A stretch of DNA of 6,341 nucleotides from Salegentibacter sp. (GTDB lineage Bacteria > Bacteroidota > Bacteroidia > Flavobacteriales > Flavobacteriaceae), in assembly GCA_024635815.1 (NCBI GenBank), contig JAGXIG010000080.1:1-6341 (forward strand). Direction: 5' to 3'. Positions 1-5,178 of the stretch are shown here, one piece after another. The position numbers and the translations under genes are program-made. The notes below the pieces were generated by a model. That model had not been told where the DNA came from. It searched no databases and was given only the letters and a program-made list of their open reading frames with translations. How positions within the stretch are numbered: position 1 is the first letter of the stretch; every line of letters starts with the position of its first letter.

Positions 1-156
1 ATCTATGGCAGGGATTATTTTGAAAAACTAAGAAACATCGGTTTTAAAGTAGAAGAAGTAGCTTATACCTCACAATTATCTTCAGAAGCAATAGATAAAT
101 ACCGACTGGCAAAAGGGGAAGTTATTCCGGTTTGTTATAAACAACTAATCTCTTAA
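1..156 (+). CDS. C-terminal end of a probable SAM-dependent methyltransferase (5' part outside window)
   Basis: An open frame runs from the left edge to a TAA at 154-156 and encodes 51 residues, with no start in the window. The visible end contains YGRDYFEKLRNIGF, then a predicted strand (KVEEVAY), and closes with RLAKGEVIPVCYKQLIS. This resembles the C-terminus of small class I SAM-dependent methyltransferases of flavobacteria, which commonly end in an LAKGE-type segment before a last hydrophobic strand. The SAM-binding part is not in the window, so the assignment rests on resemblance recalled for the tail only. The gene is convergent with apbE and overlaps its 3' end by 12 bp. It is the only plus-strand gene here and belongs to a different transcription unit from nqr. 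Confidence 0.5.
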   Translation: MYGRDYFEKLRNIGFKVEEVAYTSQLSSEAIDKYRLAKGEVIPVCYKQLIS

Positions 157-1155
157 CGCTTCCTCAAAACCCTCAGAAGCAAAAACCCGAATGCTTTCTT
201 CCTCATCTGCATATATAAAATATACATCTACATTTTCCAGGTTTTCGAGCATTTCCAAGGATTTTTCGTAGCCTAAAGCCATAAATGCGGTGGCGTAACC
301 ATCGGCGAGGGTACAGTTTTCAGCAAGCACAGAGGCGCTTAGCAAATCGCTTTTTTCGGCTTCACCGGTTAGAGGATTTATAGTATGTACAAAACGTTTT
401 CCGGTTGTGCTGTCTACCCTGAATTTTCTATAATTACCCGAAGTAGCCATCGCGCGGTTTTTTAAAGCTAAGACAGTTTGTAAAGTTCGCTCGGCTTCGG
501 TTTGCTGCGGATTATCTATAGCGACCATCCAGTCGGCTTCTTTTTCAATATTACGGCCTTTAGCTATCAATTCCCCACCTAATTCAATCAGGTAATTTTC
601 TACCTTTTTGGTATCTAAATAATAGGCAATCACATCTATGGTATAGCCTTTAGCAATTGCATTAAAATCCAGGTAGATATTCGGGTTTTCTTTTTGGATG
701 GTATTATCCCCAGTTAAGTTTACTTTTTCAAAACCTACAAGTTGTCTTATGGAATCCAAAATTACTTCATCAGGTTCATTCAAGGGCTTATCGGGGCCAA
801 ACCCGTAGGCATTCACCAAACTACCTACCGTGGGATCAAAATAGCCGTTGCTCTCTTTAAAAATCTTCTTAGAAAGTTTAAATACCTTTTGAAAATGAAT
901 ATCAACGGTTACATCTTCAGCCCCGGCATTTATCCTGGAAATATCAGAATCATCCTGATAGGTGCTCATCGAGGTATTGATAACTTCAAAAATAGAATCT
1001 AATGCTTTTTCTGTATTGAAGCTTTCGGAAGAAAAGTATTTAATCTGGTAGGTGGTACCCAATGCCTCGCCGGTTTCGGTATAGACTTGCGGACCATCAT
1101 TTTTACAGGAAATATTAAGAAAAATAAAAAGGAAGAGGACGGAGATTTTTTTCAT
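145..1155 (-). CDS. apbE: FAD:protein FMN transferase, ApbE lipoprotein
   Basis: ApbE moves FMN from FAD, with Mg2+, onto a threonine hydroxyl of target proteins; in Nqr the targets are NqrC and NqrB. The 336-aa protein has the normal family length. It begins with a lipoprotein-type signal peptide (MKKISVLFLFIFLNISC, lipidated Cys predicted at 17; Asn at -3 is atypical but Bacteroidota lipoboxes are loose), so it should act on the periplasmic side. Family motifs appear in order: GTTYQIKY (33-40), SRINA (73-77), FDPTVG (106-111), DFNAIAKGY (163-171), ELGGE (191-195), ATSGNYRKF (237-245), HTINPLTG (257-264) and LADGYATA (283-290). In the last, Asp285 and Thr289 correspond to metal-binding residues. 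It lies 69 bp after the 118-aa gene on the same strand, the usual place for an Nqr maturation gene. The start is chosen because the signal peptide begins directly at it. The enzyme looks intact. Confidence 0.95.
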   Translation of the reverse strand: MKKISVLFLFIFLNISCKNDGPQVYTETGEALGTTYQIKYFSSESFNTEKALDSIFEVINTSMSTYQDDSDISRINAGAEDVTVDIHFQKVFKLSKKIFKESNGYFDPTVGSLVNAYGFGPDKPLNEPDEVILDSIRQLVGFEKVNLTGDNTIQKENPNIYLDFNAIAKGYTIDVIAYYLDTKKVENYLIELGGELIAKGRNIEKEADWMVAIDNPQQTEAERTLQTVLALKNRAMATSGNYRKFRVDSTTGKRFVHTINPLTGEAEKSDLLSASVLAENCTLADGYATAFMALGYEKSLEMLENLENVDVYFIYADEEESIRVFASEGFEEALRD

Positions 1156-1224
1156 CTAAACAGAAATAATAGTGATTATAAATTGAAACAGGATTTAATT
1201 TTAATCTTGGAATTATTGTGGAAT

Positions 1225-1581
1225 TTAAATTTCCTGCCAGCCTTCGTAGTTAACCACATATTCTTCGTCGTGCATCACTGGTCTTTCATAATCGGCAGAA
1301 TTGGCCAGGCCCACCCCTGCGTAAAAAGTGCGTGCCTTAAATTTAATCGCATGGTCTTTTATAGATCTTAGGAAAGTCATATCATACTCTTTGGGATTGT
1401 GCGGATATTCTATAGCCCTCACTATTACGAAATGGAGTTTTTTATCTTTTAAAGCGACAAACTGCGGGTCCCTTTGGAACTCGCTATTTACACCAAGAAA
1501 CTCGTAGCCCTGTTCTTCAAGCTCCTTCCCCACAATATTCATTGCAAGGTTATGCAGTTCCTGATCGTTTAATTTTGCCAT
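1225..1581 (-). CDS. Small conserved-looking protein of unknown function between nqrF and apbE
   Basis: This 118-aa protein has no signal peptide, no membrane segment and no cysteine, so it is probably cytosolic. I recall similar flavobacterial proteins next to nqrF carrying the label 'Nqr subunit F', but it has none of the Fe-S, FAD or NADH motifs of NqrF, so that name would be wrong. Residues 8-30 form a helix followed by EEQGYEFLGVNSEF, then DPQFVALKDKKLHFVIVRA (38-56). This order of helix and strands resembles the YraN/UPF0102 nuclease-like fold. However, the usual Asp, Glu and Lys of the active site appear to be Gln40, Ile53 and Arg55, so no nuclease activity is expected. The C-terminal half contains RTFYAGVGLANS (84-95) and an acidic, Tyr-rich end. 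The frame is open upstream to an ATG at 1629, but those 16 extra codons lie inside the repeat element, so Met at 1581 (MAKLNDQELHNLA) is preferred. A role in Nqr assembly is inferred from position only. Confidence 0.75.
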   Translation of the reverse strand: MAKLNDQELHNLAMNIVGKELEEQGYEFLGVNSEFQRDPQFVALKDKKLHFVIVRAIEYPHNPKEYDMTFLRSIKDHAIKFKARTFYAGVGLANSADYERPVMHDEEYVVNYEGWQEI

Positions 1582-1585
1582 AGTG

Positions 1586-1593
1586 CAAAAATA
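1586..1593 (-). promoter_or_regulatory. Weak candidate Bacteroidota -7 box before the 118-aa gene
   Basis: On the minus strand these bases read TATTTTTG, which fits the Bacteroidota -7 consensus TAnnTTTG. The box ends 4 nt before the ATG at 1581, so a transcript from it would be leaderless or nearly so. I cannot find a TTG -33 element at the expected 17-23 nt spacing upstream. The same bases also form part of the U-rich run after the repeat, so a chance match in AT-rich DNA is quite possible. Confidence 0.2.
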
Positions 1594-1627
1594 AAAAGAG
1601 GATGTCTGAAAAGTTTTAAAAATCGTC

Positions 1628-1648
1628 ATCCTGAATTCATTTCAGGAT
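1628..1648. repeat. REP hairpin 1 of the palindromic element
   Basis: This is a perfect 8-bp stem, ATCCTGAA paired with TTCAGGAT, around a 5-nt loop (ttcat). A CGTCA box begins just before it (1624-1628) and TCT follows the region on the far side. Compared with hairpin 2 read in the same sense, the CTGAA...TTCAG core is kept while two stem pairs differ with compensating changes. Confidence 0.8.
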
Positions 1649-1677
1649 CTAAAATATTGTTAATCAATACATGTTAG

Positions 1678-1698
1678 AAGCTGAAACAAGTTCAGCTT
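1678..1698. repeat. REP hairpin 2 of the palindromic element, opposite orientation
   Basis: This is a perfect 8-bp stem, AAGCTGAA paired with TTCAGCTT, around a 5-nt loop (acaag), followed by GACG, the complement of the CGTCA box. Read on the minus strand it gives CGTCAAGCTGAACTTG, a form that I recall as a common dispersed repeat in flavobacterial genomes. Base pairing is retained although the sequence differs from hairpin 1. Confidence 0.8.
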
Positions 1699-1736
1699 GA
1701 CGAAACTACACTTTTCAGACAACCTCTCTATATTTA

Positions 1737-3023
1737 TTAACCTCCAAAATCATCAAATCTTATGTTTTCCGGCGGCATTCCAAAGTCTTCACCCATTTTT
1801 TGAACAGCTTTGTTCATCAATGGTGGACCACAGAAGTACAATTCAATATCTTCTGGCTCTTCGTGATGACTTAAATAATTATCTATTACAACCTGGTGAA
1901 TAAATCCAACAAATCCGTCTCCATCATCGTCAAGACTTTCCTTTACTTTCCAGTTATCTTCTTCCATTGGTTCAGAAAGCGCTAAGTAGAACTTAAAGTT
2001 AGGGAAATCTCTTTCCAAAGCTCTAAAGTGTTCACTATAGAATAACTCTCTTTTTGAACGCCCACCATACCAGTAAGTTACTTTTCTTCCGGTTTTAAGT
2101 GTACGGAACAAGTGGTAAAGGTGAGAACGCATTGGCGCCATTCCAGCTCCACCACCAACATAAAGCATTTCAGATTCACTGTGGTTGATAAAGAACTCCC
2201 CATAAGGCCCTGAGATGATCACTTTATCTCCTTTTTTCCTTGAGAAAATATAAGAAGAAGCAATACCAGGATTTACATCCATCCAACCGTCTTTAGCTCT
2301 ATCCCATGGTGGGGTAGCTACACGTACGTTAAGCATAATCTCACGTCCTTCTGCAGGATAAGAAGCCATAGAGTAAGCACGTTCTACAGTTTCTGGATTC
2401 TTCATTACCAATGGCCAAAGTTTAAATTTGTCCCATTCGGCTTTAAATTTATCTGGAGTATCGTGTTCTTCAGGGTGGGCAGTAATATCCATATCACTAA
2501 ATTTCACCTCACACTTAGGGATCTCGATCTGGATATACCCTCCGGCTTTATAATCCATATCTTCAGGAATTTCAACAACAAATTCCTTTATAAATGATGC
2601 TACGTTATAGTTTCTTACAACAGTTGCATCCCATTTTTTAATTCCGAATACTTCTTCCGGAATAGTGATCTTCATATCCTCTTTCACCTTCACCTGGCAA
2701 CCTAATCGCCATCCCTGTGCGATCTCTTTACGGGTAAAGTGTGGTTCCTCGGTAGGAAGAATGGCACCGCCACCTTCTTCCACGATACATTTACACTGTA
2801 CACAGGTTCCACCACCACCACAGGCAGAAGGTAAAAATAATTTATTGTCTCCCAGGGTAGAAAGTAAAGTCCCACCGGAACCAACTTCCATATCCTTTTC
2901 CCCATTTACGTTTATGGTAACAGGACCAGAAGGCGCTAATTTTGCCTTTGCTCCCAGTAACACAGAAACCAATATGAGTATTAATGCTAAAAATACTACT
3001 ATACTTGCTATAATAACTGTCAT
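1737..3023 (-). CDS. nqrF: Na+-translocating NADH:quinone reductase subunit F (NADH dehydrogenase subunit)
   Basis: NqrF is the entry point of Nqr: it oxidises cytosolic NADH through FAD and passes electrons to a 2Fe-2S cluster. The 428-aa protein has one N-terminal membrane helix (3-24). A ferredoxin domain follows, with Cys68, Cys74 and Cys77 (C-x5-C-x2-C) and Cys109, the pattern of cluster ligands in Vibrio NqrF. Next is the ferredoxin-reductase-type module: RAYS (215-218) and GPYGEFF (272-278) for [11 protein letters not shown] (290-297) for NADH, CGPP (398-401), and the conserved end FDDFGG. An acidic loop DDDGDGF (365-371) precedes GFIHQ. The gene starts 16 bp after nqrE, with AGAAAGA just upstream of the ATG as a possible weak ribosome site. 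It is the last structural nqr gene, and the repeat element begins just after its stop. All redox motifs are present. Confidence 0.98.
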   Translation of the reverse strand: MTVIIASIVVFLALILILVSVLLGAKAKLAPSGPVTINVNGEKDMEVGSGGTLLSTLGDNKLFLPSACGGGGTCVQCKCIVEEGGGAILPTEEPHFTRKEIAQGWRLGCQVKVKEDMKITIPEEVFGIKKWDATVVRNYNVASFIKEFVVEIPEDMDYKAGGYIQIEIPKCEVKFSDMDITAHPEEHDTPDKFKAEWDKFKLWPLVMKNPETVERAYSMASYPAEGREIMLNVRVATPPWDRAKDGWMDVNPGIASSYIFSRKKGDKVIISGPYGEFFINHSESEMLYVGGGAGMAPMRSHLYHLFRTLKTGRKVTYWYGGRSKRELFYSEHFRALERDFPNFKFYLALSEPMEEDNWKVKESLDDDGDGFVGFIHQVVIDNYLSHHEEPEDIELYFCGPPLMNKAVQKMGEDFGMPPENIRFDDFGG

Positions 3024-3039
3024 AATCTTTCTTTTGCGA

Positions 3040-3654
3040 TTATAATTTAATTCCCATAAAACTCATAAAACCTAATGCCATAAGTCCCGTGATAATAAAT
3101 GTTATCCCCAAACCTTTTAATGGGGCAGGCACATTAGAGTAAGCTATTTTTTCACGAATAGCTGCAATACCAAGAATTGCAAGGAACCATCCAATTCCAC
3201 TACCAACCCCGTAGGTTACAGCTTCTGTAATAGCTCCAAAATCCTTTTGTTGCATAAAAAGTGATCCTCCAAGAATAGCACAGTTTACAGCAATAAGCGG
3301 TAAGAAAATACCTAAAGCACCATATAATGCAGGAGCGAATTTCTCAACGATCATTTCTACCAATTGTACCATAGATGCAATTACCGCGATAAACATGATA
3401 AAACTCAAGAAGCTAAGGTCTACATTGGCATACTCGGCACCAAGCCATCCCAAAGCTCCCGGTTGCAATAGGTAATTGTCCAGCAAATAGTTAATAGGTA
3501 CAGTAATACTAAGTACAAAGATTACCGCCGCACCTAACCCAACAGCTGTTTTAACGGTCTTTGACACTGCTAAATAGGAACACATTCCCAAGAAGTAGGC
3601 AAAAATCATATTTTCTATGAAAATACTTCTAACAAATAAATTTATATAGTCCAT
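3040..3654 (-). CDS. nqrE: Na+-translocating NADH:quinone reductase subunit E
   Basis: NqrE is a membrane subunit that, together with NqrD, holds an iron-sulfur centre inside the membrane and is related to RnfA. The 204-aa protein is close to the usual length (about 198 in Vibrio) and is almost entirely hydrophobic, consistent with six helices. The start [18 protein letters not shown] is typical. Cys25 ([12 protein letters not shown]) and Cys125 ([10 protein letters not shown]) match the two cluster cysteines of the family. The [17 protein letters not shown] segment (81-97) and the [11 protein letters not shown] loop (166-176) are also family-like. It follows nqrD after 29 bp and precedes nqrF by 16 bp. 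No Shine-Dalgarno is visible; the leader before its ATG is A/T-rich (AAATAAAATTAAATT). Confidence 0.97.
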   Translation of the reverse strand: MDYINLFVRSIFIENMIFAYFLGMCSYLAVSKTVKTAVGLGAAVIFVLSITVPINYLLDNYLLQPGALGWLGAEYANVDLSFLSFIMFIAVIASMVQLVEMIVEKFAPALYGALGIFLPLIAVNCAILGGSLFMQQKDFGAITEAVTYGVGSGIGWFLAILGIAAIREKIAYSNVPAPLKGLGITFIITGLMALGFMSFMGIKL

Positions 3655-3683
3655 AATTTAATTTTATTTAAGCTGTTGTGCTT

Positions 3684-4430
3684 TTAGTTCTCTTCTATCA
3701 GTTTACGGTTTCTTGCACGTTGTATCCAAATAAGCAAACCAACTACAATTAGCGCCATTGGGGAAAGCAACATTAAACCGTTGTTTTCATATCCAAATGC
3801 ATATAAACCTGTGGAATCGGCAAGGGTCGCTCCTTTATGTCCTAAAATTTCAAATCCGAATAATTTTCCTGAACCTAAAAGCTCACGGAAGAATGCTACT
3901 ATTATAAGAATTAAACCATACCCTGCTGCGTTACCTATACCATCAAGGAAAGATTTGTAAACTCCGTTACCTAAAGCAAAGGCTTCCAAACGTCCCATTA
4001 CGATACAGTTGGTAATAATTAAACCAATAAATACCGAAAGCTGTTTACTTACATCGTAGGCATAAGCTTTAAGAATCTGGTCTACTAAAACCACCAGGGA
4101 TGCTACAACTACGAGTTGCACAATAATTCTGATCCTACTTGGAATCATATTACGTAACATAGAAACGATCATGTTACTAAAAGCCATTACCGCAACTACG
4201 GCGATAGCCATTACCACAGCCGGTTCTAATTGCACTGTAATTGCCAGTGCCGAACATATACCCAGAACCTGCACGGTAATCGGGTTGTTATCGTCTAATG
4301 GATCTGACAATAATTTTCTATTGCCTTTTGAAAGGAAATGCTCTTTTTCTTCTGAACTAGATAGAAAAAAGATCATTTCTTTCTTTTTGGCTTCTTTCTC
4401 TTCTGAAATATTTTTTTTCTCTGTAGCCAT
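3684..4430 (-). CDS. nqrD: Na+-translocating NADH:quinone reductase subunit D, with N-terminal extension
   Basis: NqrD pairs with NqrE in the membrane part of the pump. The core is typical: [59 protein letters not shown], and [12 protein letters not shown]. Cys59 and Cys142 correspond to the two cluster cysteines, which lie at 29 and 112 in Vibrio, so this protein has exactly 30 more residues at its N-terminus (248 aa in all). The extension is rich in Lys and Glu and contains SEEKE twice (9-13 and 26-30). It starts with an A8 run in the coding strand. A second in-frame Met at 19 could be an alternative start. The gene begins 2 bp after nqrC (TAAttATG), so translation is probably coupled. Confidence 0.96.
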   Translation of the reverse strand: MATEKKNISEEKEAKKKEMIFFLSSSEEKEHFLSKGNRKLLSDPLDDNNPITVQVLGICSALAITVQLEPAVVMAIAVVAVMAFSNMIVSMLRNMIPSRIRIIVQLVVVASLVVLVDQILKAYAYDVSKQLSVFIGLIITNCIVMGRLEAFALGNGVYKSFLDGIGNAAGYGLILIIVAFFRELLGSGKLFGFEILGHKGATLADSTGLYAFGYENNGLMLLSPMALIVVGLLIWIQRARNRKLIEEN

Positions 4431-4432
4431 AA

Positions 4433-5176
4433 TTACTTTGTTGCAACGTTAATTTCTGTTTGCTTTTTGAAGTAAGGCAGATAACGCTGAAGTCTTTCAG
4501 AAATCATATCAGAAACACCGTCTCCAGTAATTGTAGCTCCCGATATTGCATCTACCTGGTTATCATCTTTATCTGAAGGATCTATATCGCCTTTTACAAC
4601 AGATACTCCAACAAGATTTCCACTATCGTCAAAAATCTTTTCCTCAGCAAAACTTTCTTTAAACCATTCTTTAGTGATTTCTGCACCAAGACCCGGGGTT
4701 TCCCCAAGGTGGTCAAACGTAGCACCCTTAATGGTATTTACATCGTCTTTTAAAGAAATGTAACCAAAGATCGCATTCCATAGTCCATTCCCTCTAAGAG
4801 GAACTATATAATATTTTTCTCCCTCGTAATCGGCAATATATAATGGGAAATTTTGTTCCTCAGCCGGTCTTTTAATTTCCTTAGCTAAATCTACCGTAAA
4901 GGCGTCCACGCCTTCTCTTTCTTCTCCGTTTTGGTCTAAGGTTACTGCTTCTGTGATATACCGGTTGTATAGCTCTTCGGCTCCTGGCCTATCGGTTTCA
5001 ACTCCAATAGTTGCGAGAATATTCTGCATTTTTTCCTGGCGTACGTTCTCCTTTTGAATAGGTTGAAGCGAGGTTGCGGTAAAAGCCAATACCGAGGCTA
5101 CAACCAATACCATAATTACCGCAAAAAGAAACGTGTAACCGTTACTATTTGTTTTATTTACTGATTTTTCTTCCAT
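4433..5176 (-). CDS. nqrC: Na+-translocating NADH:quinone reductase subunit C (covalent FMN subunit)
   Basis: NqrC carries a covalently attached FMN on the periplasmic side and relays electrons within Nqr. The 247-aa protein has one N-terminal membrane helix (about 14-36) followed by a soluble FMN-binding domain. Visible family features are [15 protein letters not shown] (126-140), [12 protein letters not shown] (156-167) and the flavinylation motif DAISGAT (209-215), with Thr215 as predicted acceptor (Thr225 in Vibrio). It begins 2 bp after nqrB (TAGttATG) and ends 2 bp before nqrD, so the three genes are tightly coupled. Its flavin would be added by ApbE encoded downstream in the same block. 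Nothing suggests damage. Confidence 0.98.
   Translation of the reverse strand: MEEKSVNKTNSNGYTFLFAVIMVLVVASVLAFTATSLQPIQKENVRQEKMQNILATIGVETDRPGAEELYNRYITEAVTLDQNGEEREGVDAFTVDLAKEIKRPAEEQNFPLYIADYEGEKYYIVPLRGNGLWNAIFGYISLKDDVNTIKGATFDHLGETPGLGAEITKEWFKESFAEEKIFDDSGNLVGVSVVKGDIDPSDKDDNQVDAISGATITGDGVSDMISERLQRYLPYFKKQTEINVATK
4532..4552 (-). other. FMN attachment motif of NqrC
   Basis: The codons encode D-A-I-S-G-A-T, an exact fit to the ApbE target consensus D-x-x-(S/T)-G-A-T. The last codon (4532-4534) is Thr215, the predicted phosphoester-linked FMN acceptor. Confidence 0.92.
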
Positions 5177-5178
5177 AA

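Larger units (their letters stand above)
1587..1727 (-). terminator. Possible terminator of the nqr transcript formed by the repeat element
   Basis: On the minus strand, RNA leaving nqrF would first copy the arm at 1710-1727, then the two inner hairpins, then the matching arm at 1597-1614. Immediately after this second arm comes TTTTATTTTT (complement of 1587-1596), a U-rich run like that of an intrinsic terminator. The outer stem could form 17 of 18 pairs and closes with the GC-richer AGAGG/CCTCT end. The loop between the arms is long (95 nt), unlike a compact terminator, so the effect could be 3'-end protection or partial read-through instead. There is no comparable U-run at the other end, so termination for plus-strand transcripts is less likely. 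Confidence 0.4.
1597..1727. repeat. 131-bp REPIN/MITE-like palindromic element
   Basis: The ends are an 18-bp inverted repeat: AGAGGATGTCTGAAAAGT at 1597-1614 and ACTTTTCAGACAACCTCT at 1710-1727, matching at 17 of 18 positions. Inside lie two hairpins in opposite orientation (1628-1648 and 1678-1698), each preceded, reading inward from its own side, by the same CGTCA box (1624-1628 and the complement of 1698-1702). Two REP-like units facing each other are the layout of a REPIN or a small non-autonomous transposable element. There is no ORF in it, and I see no clear target-site duplication at the flanks. It fills nearly all of the 155-bp gap between nqrF and the 118-aa gene and ends 9 bp after the nqrF stop codon. 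Confidence 0.8.

Noticed and set aside
742..1002. Open frame of 86 codons on the plus strand inside apbE
   Set aside because: It is antisense to conserved ApbE motifs, so it is a shadow of that gene.
1156..1224. Possible promoter for apbE in the 69-bp gap
   Set aside because: On the minus strand TATTATTTCTG is close to, but does not match, TAnnTTTG, and no paired TTG element stands out; AT-rich DNA yields such near matches by chance.
1222..1231. Short palindrome AATTTAAATT at the stop codon of the 118-aa gene
   Set aside because: Ten AT-only bases with no loop and no U-run; too weak to be called a terminator or operator.
1087..1371. Open frame of 94 codons on the plus strand
   Set aside because: It spans the ends of two minus-strand genes and the AT-rich gap between them; no family resemblance and no start signal.
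1586..1736. CRISPR array or tRNA-like structure in the nqrF downstream gap
   Set aside because: There are only two hairpins in inverted orientation, with no direct repeats at regular spacing and no cloverleaf or anticodon arm.
1697..1903. Open frame of 68 codons on the plus strand
   Set aside because: It begins inside the repeat element and runs antisense through the 3' end of nqrF; no support as a gene.
2665..3045. Open frame of 126 codons on the plus strand
   Set aside because: It lies wholly opposite nqrF, whose motifs are all intact; its translation has no recognisable domain and follows the reverse complement of the ferredoxin region.
4171..4452. Open frame of 93 codons on the plus strand
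   Set aside because: It is opposite the 5' half of nqrD; the low-complexity Ser/Phe translation reflects the Lys/Glu codons on the other strand.
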